In this document: positions 42,385-50,657 of the stretch, piece by piece
Numbering within the stretch: the first letter of the stretch is position 1
Layout: each line of letters starts with the position of its first letter
Assembly (NCBI GenBank): GCA_017473605.1
Contig: JAFUKM010000001.1
Coordinates: forward strand, 1-64,000
Length of the DNA stretch: 64,000 nucleotides
Source: Clostridia bacterium
GTDB taxonomy: Bacteria; Bacillota; Clostridia; Christensenellales; Borkfalkiaceae
Direction: 5' to 3'
The notes under the pieces: model-generated
The model's input: only the letters and a program-made list of their open reading frames with translations
Databases searched by the model: none
What the model was told of the DNA's origin: nothing
Program-made: the position numbers and the translations under genes

Positions 42385-44703
42385 ATGAAGACGAAAAAAT
42401 GGGTGGCAGTAGCATTATCCGTTTGTATGTGCGCGAGCTTTGCGGCTTGCGGCGAAAGCAGCGGAGACGATAGCGGAAACGATAGCGGAAACGGTGGCGG
42501 AAACGCACATACGCACGCGTATACCGTACAAAACACGACGCAAACGTATTTGAAATCGGCGGCGGATTGCACCAATCCGGCGCAGTATTATTACGCTTGC
42601 GAGTGTGGAGAAAAGGGTACGGAAACGTATACGTATGGCGAAGCGTCGGGGCACGATTATACGGACGGCGTTTGCGGCGTTTGCACCGAACCGTGCTTAC
42701 ATACGGAAACGCAATGGGAAACGGACGTAACGGCAGGCTGTCTTACCGACGGTACGAAAAATTCCGTATGCGTGGAGTGCGGAGAAATTTTGGGCGGCGG
42801 AAGCGTTGAAGCGACGGGGCATACCTTTGTAAACGGTACTTGTAAGGATTGCGGCGCCGACCTTTGGGACGGCACGGCGGACGTGAGTTGGTATACGGGA
42901 GATAAGAGCGAATATTTCATTTATACGGCGGAACAGCTTGCAGGTGTGTCGAAACTGTCTGCGGAAGGCACTACGTTTGAAAACGTAACGCTTACGCTGT
43001 CGGCAGGGATAGCCCTTGACGAAAAAGAGTGGACGCCTATCGGAACGGACACTACCAATTGGTTTATGGGCACGTTCAATGGGAACGGTTTGAGCATTTC
43101 GAATATGAAAATCACAACGCCGCAAGAGCGCGTAGGGTTGTTCGGATACGTTGCTCCGCAAGGGACGATAAAAGGCTTCACGCTTTATAACGTAGATATC
43201 AATATCGATTCGGGGTATTGCTGTGTGGGCGGTCTTGCTGGGAGTTGCTCGGGGACGGTGGAAAATTGCGGCGTGACGGGCAAGATTTCCGTTGGCGCGT
43301 CTATATCCACAAAATATGAGTTCGGTTACGTGGGCGGTGCGTTTGGCACGGTTTACAACGCAACGAACGTATTTGCCGATTGCGAAGTGCAAAACGTGTA
43401 TTCCGACGTGCCTACGCAAGTCGACGTGACGAGAAGAATCGGCGGCTTTGCAGGCTCGATAACGGGGGCGACCAATTGTTACTCGCTTGGGAACGTAACG
43501 TACGATTGTCAAGCGGACATTGATTACGGGACAAACAATGTACCTCAAGCGTGGGCGCTTGTCGGCGGTTTTGCAGGGCTTTCGACCGGCGCAAGAAACT
43601 GCTATGCGGCGGGCGACGTTATCGCGAAAGGTACGTTTTGGTCGTATATCGGCGGATTTAGCGGCGAATTCTACAATAGCGCTTTGAGCTGTTATGCGAC
43701 GGGCGACGTTACGGTAAACAGCGTTGATAACAATTTGGCAGGCGGTTATACGGGCGGCTTGATTGGTTACATAACGGAGTACGATGACGGTGGGATAACG
43801 TATTGCTACGCAACGGGCGACGTGAACGTGAACGTTAAGGGGAGTCACGACGCAGGCGGACTTATCGGACGCGACGGCGCGACGGGAACAACGAGCGTTA
43901 GCGACAGTTACGCGACGGGGAACGTAACGCTCGTGGGCGGTAGACAAAGCGCGGCTGGCGGTTTGATTGGCAGAAATCTTACGGCAAAAACGGAAAAGTC
44001 GTACGCGACGGGTAACGTAACGATTACGAATACGGACGCGACGGCGACGACGAACGATTATATGATTATTTGCGAGGCGGGCGGCTTGATGGGTAAAACG
44101 TCAGGGAGCGTAGAGAATTGTTATGCGAGCGGAAGCGTAAACGCAACTTCTTATACGGACGCGGAAGCGCGCGTGTACGCATACGTGGGTGGCTTGATTG
44201 GCTACGTACAGGACGATGCACGATCGGAAAGCAAACCTACCGTTACCGTTCTCAACACATATGCAATCGGCGACGTAAGCTTGACGATGCCTTCGACGAG
44301 CGGCACGGACCACCCGTATGCAGGGGGACTTATCGGCTATTTGAATTACGCGCAGTTATCCAGAAGCTTTGCTTCCAACGATGTGACATATACGAGAAAT
44401 AAGAGCGGTTCGGGAGGCGGTGCGAAAGCGTTCGTTGCGTATAACGCAAACGGGGGTGCGAACGCTGACGAGAGAACCTTCCAATGCTACGCCGAATCGG
44501 GACGGAAGGTGATTAATGTGTTAGACGGTGTAACTACGGAAAAGAATTCGGAAGATAGCTGGACGTACGGGGGTAATCCGACGTACGTCACGTTGGAGAG
44601 CTTGCAAAAAGTAAGCCTTATAAAAGACACGATTATGTGGTCCACGGAAATTTGGAATATGGCTGACGGAGAATATCCTACCTTATATTGGAACGAAATC
44701 TAA
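42385..44703 (+). CDS. Surface lipoprotein with Cys-rich modules and GLUG repeats
   Basis: This 772-aa lipoprotein (lipobox FAAC, Cys22) starts with a Ser/Gly/Asn-rich tether and a Cys-rich module (YYYACECGEK) like those at 34213-37035. Two more Cys pairs follow (GVCGVCTEPC and GHTFVNGTCKDCG). From about residue 220 come many GLUG-type repeats (VGGLAGSCSG, GGFAGLSTGARNCYAAGDV and similar, each followed by NCYATGDV), which build a beta-helix-like surface fold seen in adhesins. GGAAAGGAG precedes the ATG. It sits between spoVAD and spoVAE under a promoter with a 12-G spacer, so it is probably a phase-variable adhesin. Confidence 0.82.
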   Translation: MKTKKWVAVALSVCMCASFAACGESSGDDSGNDSGNGGGNAHTHAYTVQNTTQTYLKSAADCTNPAQYYYACECGEKGTETYTYGEASGHDYTDGVCGVCTEPCLHTETQWETDVTAGCLTDGTKNSVCVECGEILGGGSVEATGHTFVNGTCKDCGADLWDGTADVSWYTGDKSEYFIYTAEQLAGVSKLSAEGTTFENVTLTLSAGIALDEKEWTPIGTDTTNWFMGTFNGNGLSISNMKITTPQERVGLFGYVAPQGTIKGFTLYNVDINIDSGYCCVGGLAGSCSGTVENCGVTGKISVGASISTKYEFGYVGGAFGTVYNATNVFADCEVQNVYSDVPTQVDVTRRIGGFAGSITGATNCYSLGNVTYDCQADIDYGTNNVPQAWALVGGFAGLSTGARNCYAAGDVIAKGTFWSYIGGFSGEFYNSALSCYATGDVTVNSVDNNLAGGYTGGLIGYITEYDDGGITYCYATGDVNVNVKGSHDAGGLIGRDGATGTTSVSDSYATGNVTLVGGRQSAAGGLIGRNLTAKTEKSYATGNVTITNTDATATTNDYMIICEAGGLMGKTSGSVENCYASGSVNATSYTDAEARVYAYVGGLIGYVQDDARSESKPTVTVLNTYAIGDVSLTMPSTSGTDHPYAGGLIGYLNYAQLSRSFASNDVTYTRNKSGSGGGAKAFVAYNANGGANADERTFQCYAESGRKVINVLDGVTTEKNSEDSWTYGGNPTYVTLESLQKVSLIKDTIMWSTEIWNMADGEYPTLYWNEI

Positions 44704-44716
44704 CCGCAATAAAAGA

Positions 44717-44745
44717 AAAACGCCCGAATAAGTCGGGCGTTTTTT
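44717..44745 (+). terminator. Terminator of the GLUG lipoprotein gene
   Basis: A perfect 9-bp stem AACGCCCGA/TCGGGCGTT with a 5-nt loop and a TTTTT run. The spoVAE -35 element begins directly after it. Confidence 0.9.
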
Positions 44746-44775
44746 CGTATAAAAAAACGGGAAAAACGCAAAATA
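44746..44775 (+). promoter_or_regulatory. Forespore sigma-G-like promoter of spoVAE
   Basis: CGTATA (44746-44751), 17 bp, CAAAATA (44769-44775). It fits GHATR-N17/18-CATNNTA and parallels the promoters of spoVAC and spoVAD. Confidence 0.6.
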
Positions 44776-44792
44776 AGGGAAAGGGAAGAAAT

Positions 44793-45176
44793 ATGTTTGA
44801 GCAGTATTTAGAGATATTTTGGGGTTTTGTAAAGGCGTTCGCCGTGGGCGGTTTGATTTGTATGATAGCGCAGGTGGTTATCAATTTTACCGATTTGACG
44901 GCGGGGAAAATACTCGTTATCTTTATGCTCGCAGGCGTGGTGTTGCAAGGCTTGGGATTATATCAATACCTTGTGGATTTTGCGGGCGCAGGGGCAACCG
45001 TACCCATTAGCGGATTTGGATATTTACTTGCAAACGGAGCGATTAAGGGGGCGCAAAAGGGATTGTTCGGCGCGTTTACGGGCGCGCTTACCGCCGCCAG
45101 CGCGGGAATATCCGCCGCTGTGATTTTCTCCTTTTTAATGGCAATGATTTTTAAATCGAGAAGTAAGAAAAATTAA
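44793..45176 (+). CDS. spoVAE: Stage V sporulation protein AE (SpoVAEB), channel subunit
   Basis: This 127-aa membrane protein matches SpoVAEB: WGFVKAFAVGGLICMIAQVVIN at the start, GKILVIFMLAGVVLQGLGLY, then the AGAGATVPISGFGYLLANG signature shared with SpoVAC. The last helix is followed by a basic tail. With SpoVAC it forms the dipicolinic acid channel of the spore membrane. AAGGGAAGAA lies before the ATG at 44793. It is separated from spoVAD by a 2.3-kb lipoprotein gene. Confidence 0.93.
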   Translation: MFEQYLEIFWGFVKAFAVGGLICMIAQVVINFTDLTAGKILVIFMLAGVVLQGLGLYQYLVDFAGAGATVPISGFGYLLANGAIKGAQKGLFGAFTGALTAASAGISAAVIFSFLMAMIFKSRSKKN

Positions 45177-45180
45177 AAGT

Positions 45181-45206
45181 ACCGCCGTCCGAAACAGGAC
45201 GGCGGT
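45181..45206. terminator. Terminator between convergent spoVAE and nucleoside hydrolase
   Basis: A perfect 10-bp stem ACCGCCGTCC/GGACGGCGGT with a 6-nt loop. The minus-strand side has ACTTTTAATTTTTC. Confidence 0.8.
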
Positions 45207-45211
45207 TGCGT

Positions 45212-46147
45212 TTAAAAATCGATTTTGATATGGTTGAGTTTTTGCAAATGCGTGTTCAGCAGTTTGATAAAGTTTTTCCGGTCCACTTCCGTAACGAGTT
45301 CCACGTTACCGTCGTCGCAAAATTCCACGAACGTTTTTCCCGGGACGTCTTGTACGTCTACGGTTACTTTGCATTTTTTCGTTTGGAATAGCTCGGGATA
45401 GACGAGCGCGAAATAGGCGCAAGTATCGTTGGTGGCAACCCGTTTGTCGGGATACCCCGGCTCCCAATACAGTCCGTACATAAGATACATCAGTTTTCCC
45501 AAATCGTTGACGTTTTTCAGCTCATTGACGTACGCTTCGTCCAAGTGCGCCTTTCTTCTGCCGACGTCGGAGGGGAGCATTACGAGCGGAATACCGCTGT
45601 CCAAAACGATTTGGAACGCTTCGGGGTCGCACGAGATATTAAAGGACACGTGGTCGGGATAGCCTTCCAAACCGTAGGGCGAGCCGCCCATAAACACGAT
45701 TTTCGGGATTTTTGCAATAATATCGGGGTGGCGTTCAAACAGCACGCCGATATTGGTATGCGGACCTAAAACAAGCGGAATAATATCCCCGTCGCCGTTT
45801 TTAAGAACGTTGTACATGGCTTCCACGGCGTCCGTTTCGATAATTTGCCGTTTGGTCGTTTTCGGCGGTATATATCCGCCCAAGCCTTCCTTTTGGTGGA
45901 TAAATTCCGCCGTATCGCTTATGCGGTGCATAGCGACCCCTTGCCCTTTGGCTACGGGAATATCTTTATCCAAGATATCCAAAATGTGCAAGGTATTGCG
46001 CGTGGCGATATCGATATGGATATTGCCCACGACGGTGGTTATCAGCAACGTTTCGGCGTTCTCGTCCGTTAGCGCGTAGATAAGGCAAACGCCGTCGTCT
46101 ACGCCCGGGTCGGTATCGATAATCAGTTTGTATTTCTTTCTTTCCAT
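45212..46147 (-). CDS. Inosine-uridine preferring nucleoside hydrolase family protein
   Basis: This 311-aa protein carries the calcium-binding DTDPGVDDG motif (residues 11-19) that defines the IUNH family, followed by TTVVGNIHIDIATRNTL, LVLGPHTNIGVLFERHPDI and a late NDTCAYFALVYPE that holds the distal Asp region. It hydrolyses the N-glycosidic bond of ribonucleosides in salvage. Specificity cannot be read from the sequence. AGGTGATTTT precedes the ATG, with a TATAAT box further upstream. It is transcribed alone. Confidence 0.92.
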   Translation of the reverse strand: MERKKYKLIIDTDPGVDDGVCLIYALTDENAETLLITTVVGNIHIDIATRNTLHILDILDKDIPVAKGQGVAMHRISDTAEFIHQKEGLGGYIPPKTTKRQIIETDAVEAMYNVLKNGDGDIIPLVLGPHTNIGVLFERHPDIIAKIPKIVFMGGSPYGLEGYPDHVSFNISCDPEAFQIVLDSGIPLVMLPSDVGRRKAHLDEAYVNELKNVNDLGKLMYLMYGLYWEPGYPDKRVATNDTCAYFALVYPELFQTKKCKVTVDVQDVPGKTFVEFCDDGNVELVTEVDRKNFIKLLNTHLQKLNHIKIDF

Positions 46148-46215
46148 AAAATCACCTACATAGTTATTATACTACGGAGAAGAAAAAATAGCAACCCTTT
46201 TTCGAAAAATCATTT

Positions 46216-46920
46216 TTACGTCGATAAAACGGGTTTGTCGCCGAAAATATCCGATTGCAAGTAGGCGTCGGGAATATGTCCTACGATAACCGATTCCCCG
46301 ACAAGTATTTCCGTAAGAACGGCGAAATTTTCCGTGCGCGACGGCATTACGATACTGATGTCCGCAATTACGTTTAAGTAGATAGAGTGTTTCGTTTGGT
46401 TGATGCCCACGCTTTCGAACGTGGACGAAAAATCGCAGGAAACGGAGCTGACGGGGATAATGCGGAAATGGATACTCGGACCTAAGCCCGCGAACGCTTC
46501 TATGCCCGTCAGCGCGCCGAGCGGTATGGGGATACCGTTCAAACTTAAATTTTTTAAGTTGGATTGGGAAATGGACGCGGTATCGCGCGCGATTTTATTG
46601 ATTTTCAGCGCGTTTGCCGATACGCCGACGATATCGCCCGTTTCGTTGCGCGTAATCGTTACCAAGTCTTCGTAACGCATTTCGTCGGAGAGAGTATAAT
46701 ACACCGCGTCGTTGACGGCTACCGTCGTGCTGGCACGCATCGTCGCTTCGCTAATTGAAATGAGCACGCGCGTAACGTTTCGTTGAAAATGCACGAAAAG
46801 AAGAACGGATAGGGCGATGATACTGCCTAGTACCGCCAAAACACGCCGTTTCCGACGGCGACGTTTGCGTTTTTTATTGGGCGGATAAGTAGGTAAAGCG
46901 TATTCGTGAAAGCGGCTCAT
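46216..46920 (-). CDS. yunB: Sporulation protein YunB
   Basis: This 234-aa protein has a very basic N-terminus (NKKRKRRRRKRRV) and one membrane helix at about residues 27-45. A conserved extracytoplasmic domain follows: ISEATMRASTTVAVNDAVYY, MRYEDLVTITRNETGDIVGVSANALKINKI (cut as EDLVTITRNETG), GIPIPLGALTGIEAFAGLGP and IYLNVIADISIVMPSR. YunB is a mother-cell sporulation protein of poorly known function. Its start overlaps the murG stop by 4 bp, an unusual coupling with a peptidoglycan gene. Confidence 0.9.
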   Translation of the reverse strand: MSRFHEYALPTYPPNKKRKRRRRKRRVLAVLGSIIALSVLLFVHFQRNVTRVLISISEATMRASTTVAVNDAVYYTLSDEMRYEDLVTITRNETGDIVGVSANALKINKIARDTASISQSNLKNLSLNGIPIPLGALTGIEAFAGLGPSIHFRIIPVSSVSCDFSSTFESVGINQTKHSIYLNVIADISIVMPSRTENFAVLTEILVGESVIVGHIPDAYLQSDIFGDKPVLST

Positions 46921-47969
46921 TTTTTTATCGCCCGCTCTAATTCTTGTAAGATAAAATCGTTGGCAGGGGGGAAAGAGCTTTCGTTAAGTCGGGCTTTCAA
47001 GCCTTCGTCCGTAAGCGTTTTTTCGATGGCTGTCGGCAAACGGTTGATTTGCGATTGCGGTAGAACTTTGCAAAGCCCCTTTTGGGAGAAGTATTCGGCG
47101 TTTTCCCATTGGTCGCCCCGCGTTTGCCCTTCAAGGGGGATAAAGAGCGCGGGTTTTTTTAAGGCGAGCGCTTCAAACACCGTGCCTGCGCCTGCACGCG
47201 CCACGAGAAGGTCGGCGCAGGCGTATAAGCTACCCATGTCCGAAACGAATTCAAATTGACGGTAATTTTGCAGGGTGCTTTCTACCGAGTTGCCTTTTCC
47301 GCATACGTGTAAAACGACGTATTTTTCCGTCAGAGTCTTGATATGCTTTCGCAAAGCGTCGTTGATAATTTGACTACCGCTGCCGCCGCCGAATACGAGA
47401 ATTACCGTTTGATGGAAACCGATGTTCAGCCGTTTTCTTGCTTCCGCTTTGGTTGCGGAAAGTACCGCGCGTTTTATGGGCGCGCCGCTGTGTACGCCGC
47501 GGCGAAACCGTTTTGCCGTTTCGGGAAAGGACGTGAATATCTTTTTGCAAGCTCTTGCGGAAAGTTTATTGGCAAGTCCGGGAGAAAAATCGCTTTCGTG
47601 CGCGAAGCAGGGAATTTTCAGCTTTTTGGCGGCAAACACGACGGGGAGAGCTACGTACCCGCCTTTGGAAAAAACGGCGTCGGGCTGAAAGGTTTGCAAG
47701 CCCTTTTTCGCCTGTTTATACGCGCGGAAAAACGCCGCGGGGATTTTCAGGTTTTTCTTGAACGCGGCGAAACCGCCTCCGCGTATCAGTTTAGGACAAT
47801 CGACGGCGTAGTAGGGGATATTCCACTCGGCGACGATGCCTTTCTCGATACCGTTCGTGCCGATATAGCAAACGTCCGTCTTGCCCTCGGAAAGCAGCTG
47901 TTCAATGAGCGCGATATTGGGCACGACGTGGCCTGCGCTGCCGCCGCCCGTAAATAGTATTTTCCGCAT
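46917..47969 (-). CDS. murG: UDP-GlcNAc:undecaprenyl-PP-MurNAc-pentapeptide GlcNAc transferase (MurG)
   Basis: This 350-aa GT28 enzyme makes lipid II on the cytoplasmic face of the membrane. Motifs are FTGGGSAGHVVPNIALIEQL at the N-terminus, KGGYVALPVVFAA, FGGGSGSQIINDAL and the donor-binding RAGAGTVFEALALKKPALFIPL. GGGAGTATATT precedes the ATG, with TATAAT upstream. Here it is separate from the main division cluster and coupled to yunB. It may be the only murG or a sporulation-linked paralogue. Confidence 0.95.
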   Translation of the reverse strand: MRKILFTGGGSAGHVVPNIALIEQLLSEGKTDVCYIGTNGIEKGIVAEWNIPYYAVDCPKLIRGGGFAAFKKNLKIPAAFFRAYKQAKKGLQTFQPDAVFSKGGYVALPVVFAAKKLKIPCFAHESDFSPGLANKLSARACKKIFTSFPETAKRFRRGVHSGAPIKRAVLSATKAEARKRLNIGFHQTVILVFGGGSGSQIINDALRKHIKTLTEKYVVLHVCGKGNSVESTLQNYRQFEFVSDMGSLYACADLLVARAGAGTVFEALALKKPALFIPLEGQTRGDQWENAEYFSQKGLCKVLPQSQINRLPTAIEKTLTDEGLKARLNESSFPPANDFILQELERAIKK

Positions 47970-48033
47970 AATATACTCCCGCTTTGTTCGTTCTACACTA
48001 TTATTATAGACGGCAAATTACGCGGATATTCTA

Positions 48034-48060
48034 TAAAAAAGCCGTCCGAAGTCGGACGGC
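48034..48060 (-). terminator. Terminator of the WYL regulator gene
   Basis: A 9-bp stem GCCGTCCGA/TCGGACGGC with a 2-nt centre, followed on the minus strand by TTTTTTATAG, 10 bp after the stop codon. Confidence 0.85.
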
Positions 48061-48070
48061 TCGCTTTTAT

Positions 48071-49003
48071 CTATTGATGCGCTTGCGCAATACGTAAGGC
48101 GGCTTGGGCTACCCGTTCCCGTAAAGACGTGGGAGAAAGGACTTGTACGCCTGCGCCCATACCGAGTATTTTCCCTATCAGCGCTTCGTCGTCGGGAAGC
48201 GACGCGTCGGCATACCATTTTCCGCCCACTTGCCGTAAATGTTCGTTGCCCAACCAATCCTGCGCGTCTGCGAAAGATTTTTCCGAGATTTGAAAACGTA
48301 CGTCGACGAAATCGGCGTCCATCGTGCGGAAATTCAAAGGGATATCTTCTCGTGTGAAAGCGCGCTTAACGAAATGTTCTTCCGTTTTTAACGTGGAACG
48401 GATACGCCCCACGCGGAACAAACGGAACGCGCGTTGTTTATGACAAAACGCGTATAAATACCATACGCTTTGTTTGCACACAAGCACGTGCGGTTCGATT
48501 CTTCTTTGCGTGTATTCGCCGCCACGGGAGTGGTATTCGATTTCTATGACAATCTTTTCTTTGATACACTCTTCAAACAAGCGGAGTTTTTCGGCGAACG
48601 TGCCCGAATCCCCCCAAGTGCCGCCGTCTACCAAGATAGCCCCCACTTCGCCCGAAAGCGAAAAATCGCGGATTTCCGATTTAACCTGCGCGGAAAGCTT
48701 GCGTTTGGCGTCCAAAAACCGTTCTTCGGGGAGTTGGGCGTACATCATCTGCAACGCTTCAATCGCCGCTTCGTATTCTTCTTTCGTCATAAAACCTTTG
48801 GGCAATTTATAGCTGTCGGATATGCAAATACCGCCGTCCCTGCCGCGAAGCACCTGTATGGGCAAACCCGCAAGCGTTAAATCGTCGATATAGCGGTATA
48901 CCGTCCGTACCGATAATTCGAATTTGTCCGCAAAATACGTTGCCGTTACCTTGCGTTTGGATAGTAAATCGAACACCATTTCCAATAAAATCGAAAATTT
49001 CAT
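48071..49003 (-). CDS. YafY-type WYL-domain transcriptional regulator
   Basis: This 310-aa protein has an N-terminal winged helix-turn-helix (RKVTATYFADKFELSVRTVYRYIDDLTLAGLPI, seen as VTATYFADKFELS and YRYIDDL) and a WYL domain with EYHSRGGEYTQRRIEPHVLVCKQSVWYLYAFC, containing the ligand-binding SVWYLYA motif. Such proteins sense nucleic acid or small ligands. It diverges from a 71-aa gene, and their promoters share the same -35 bases. It probably regulates itself and that gene. TTAGGAGAA precedes the ATG. Confidence 0.9.
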   Translation of the reverse strand: MKFSILLEMVFDLLSKRKVTATYFADKFELSVRTVYRYIDDLTLAGLPIQVLRGRDGGICISDSYKLPKGFMTKEEYEAAIEALQMMYAQLPEERFLDAKRKLSAQVKSEIRDFSLSGEVGAILVDGGTWGDSGTFAEKLRLFEECIKEKIVIEIEYHSRGGEYTQRRIEPHVLVCKQSVWYLYAFCHKQRAFRLFRVGRIRSTLKTEEHFVKRAFTREDIPLNFRTMDADFVDVRFQISEKSFADAQDWLGNEHLRQVGGKWYADASLPDDEALIGKILGMGAGVQVLSPTSLRERVAQAALRIAQAHQ

Positions 49004-49040
49004 GACCGTTCTCCTAAAAAATTTTTAAATTTCTAAAACT

Positions 49041-49091
49041 ATTTTAGCAAAGTGGCATACGTTTGTCAAGTTTTTTGTTGTATATTATAGT
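49041..49091. promoter_or_regulatory. Divergent promoters with superimposed -35 elements
   Basis: Minus strand: TTGACA (49069-49064), 17 bp, TAAAAT (49046-49041), towards the WYL regulator. Plus strand: TTGTCA (49063-49068), 17 bp, TATAGT (49086-49091), towards the 71-aa gene. The two -35 boxes occupy the same bases, so polymerases cannot bind both at once. Confidence 0.7.
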
Positions 49092-49116
49092 CATAAAACG
49101 AAAAAGGGGAAAACAA

Positions 49117-49332
49117 ATGACGAAATTCGACGTATATGCGGAGAGCTTGGAACGGAGAAGAACGGAAAGACGGAACGCGGAATTTAACGAACGCTTATCG
49201 CTCCGTTTAAAAACGAAAACGCATGAGGAAGCAGTGGCGGAACTGATGAACGGTTTGACGGTGATTTTGGGCGTGGGAAACGTGTCGACGGAAAGCGCCG
49301 CGGTAAAAAACGGGAAAACGCTCGTTTTTTAA
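49117..49332 (+). CDS. Hypothetical 71-aa protein
   Basis: This short gene has AAAAGGGG 10 bp before its ATG and a plausible promoter. The product is charged at the N-terminus (YAESLERRRTERRNAEFNERL) and ends in a more hydrophobic AELMNGLTVILGVGNVSTES stretch, closing with NGKTLVF. No family is recognised and no signal peptide or clear membrane helix is visible. Its position, divergent from the WYL regulator and 81 bp before tyrS, suggests that it is controlled by that regulator. Confidence 0.5.
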   Translation: MTKFDVYAESLERRRTERRNAEFNERLSLRLKTKTHEEAVAELMNGLTVILGVGNVSTESAAVKNGKTLVF

Positions 49333-49352
49333 GTCGAGCGCGCGTAAAACGC

Positions 49353-49381
49353 TTGACAATTCACGGTAAAAAGTGTAAACT
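49353..49381 (+). promoter_or_regulatory. Promoter of tyrS
   Basis: TTGACA (49353-49358), a 17-bp spacer and TAAACT (49376-49381). The leader is only about 25 nt, so no T-box riboswitch is present. Confidence 0.6.
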
Positions 49382-49413
49382 TTTTTTGATATTCACTTTC
49401 AAGGAGTAAGATT

Positions 49414-50607
49414 ATGGCAAACGTAATGGATACGCTCCGTGCGCGTGGGTTTGTAAAGCAAACGGTGTACGAAGAAGAATTGTACGAAAAACTCGGCAAG
49501 GAGAGCGTACCTTTTTATATCGGGTTCGACCCCACGGCGGATTCTTTGCACGTAGGGCATTTTATGCAACTTATCGCAATGCACCACATGCAACAGGCAG
49601 GGCATAAACCCGTTATTTTAATCGGCGGCGGTACGGCTATGATAGGCGACCCGTCGGGCAGAACGGATATGCGTTCGATGATGACGAAAGAGACGATTCG
49701 CCATAACGTGGAGTGCTTCAAAAAGCAAATGTCCCGTTTCGTGAGCTTCGAAGGGGAAAACGCGGCGGTTATCGTCGATAACGGCGATTGGCTTTTGAAT
49801 CTCAATTATATCGATTTCTTGCGTGAAATCGGCGCGCATTTCTCCGTGAACCGTATGCTTACGGCGGATTGCTTTAAGCAACGTTTGGAAAGGGGGCTTT
49901 CCTTCCTTGAATTCAACTATATGTTGATGCAGGCGTACGATTTCTTGGTGTTGTACAGAAAGTACGGCTGCGCGTTGGAACTTGGCGGCGACGACCAATG
50001 GAGCAATATCCTTGCCGGCGCGAATCTTATTCGCATCAAAGAGCAAAAACCCGCTTACGCAATGACGTTTACGCTTTTGACGACGTCGGACGGCAAGAAG
50101 ATGGGCAAGACGGCGAAAGGCGCGGTGTGGCTGGACGAAAACAAGACCACCCCGTACGAGTTTTATCAGTATTGGAGAAACACGGCGGACGAGGACGTGG
50201 AAAAGTGTTTGAAACTGCTCACGTTCTTGCCGATTGAACAAATCGAAGAACTTTGCCGATACAAAGACGAACGTATCAACGTGGCGAAAGAAACGCTCGC
50301 GTACGAACTTACGAAAGAAGTGCACGGCGAAGAAAAGGCAAATTTGGCGCAAAGCCAAGCGAAAGCGGCGTTCGGCGGCGGCGACGCGGAGCTGTTGACG
50401 AAGGAAGTTTCGGGCGTTGCGCTCTTGGTGGACGTTATGGTGGCGGTAGGCGTTGCCAAATCCAAAGGCGAAGCAAGACGGCTTATTGAACAGGGCGGCG
50501 TGTCCGTGGACGATACGAAAGTAACGGACGTGAATATGGCTGTACCTGCTGCCGAGTTTGTGTTGCATAAGGGTAAAAAAGTACATTTGAAAATCATCGT
50601 AAAATAA
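49414..50607 (+). CDS. tyrS: Tyrosyl-tRNA synthetase
   Basis: This 397-aa class I synthetase charges tRNA-Tyr. It has the HIGH-like motif in [17 protein letters not shown], the [17 protein letters not shown] segment, the tyrosine pocket ([16 protein letters not shown]) and the KMSKS loop as [15 protein letters not shown]. The C-terminal S4 domain ([17 protein letters not shown]) binds tRNA. AAGGAGTAAGATT precedes the ATG. The protein resembles the TyrRS group (TyrZ-like) with a late [15 protein letters not shown] motif. Confidence 0.97.
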   Translation: MANVMDTLRARGFVKQTVYEEELYEKLGKESVPFYIGFDPTADSLHVGHFMQLIAMHHMQQAGHKPVILIGGGTAMIGDPSGRTDMRSMMTKETIRHNVECFKKQMSRFVSFEGENAAVIVDNGDWLLNLNYIDFLREIGAHFSVNRMLTADCFKQRLERGLSFLEFNYMLMQAYDFLVLYRKYGCALELGGDDQWSNILAGANLIRIKEQKPAYAMTFTLLTTSDGKKMGKTAKGAVWLDENKTTPYEFYQYWRNTADEDVEKCLKLLTFLPIEQIEELCRYKDERINVAKETLAYELTKEVHGEEKANLAQSQAKAAFGGGDAELLTKEVSGVALLVDVMVAVGVAKSKGEARRLIEQGGVSVDDTKVTDVNMAVPAAEFVLHKGKKVHLKIIVK

Positions 50608-50610
50608 GAA

Positions 50611-50640
50611 AATCGGGCGGTCAATCACCGCCCGAATTTT
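50611..50640 (+). terminator. Terminator of tyrS
   Basis: A perfect 9-bp stem TCGGGCGGT/ACCGCCCGA with a 5-nt loop, followed by ATTTT, directly after tyrS. Confidence 0.85.
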
Positions 50641-50657
50641 GCTGAAAAGGAAAAGGT

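Noticed and set aside
49382..49413. T-box riboswitch before tyrS
   Set aside because: The leader between promoter and start is far too short for a T-box and no specifier hairpin or terminator/antiterminator pair is visible.
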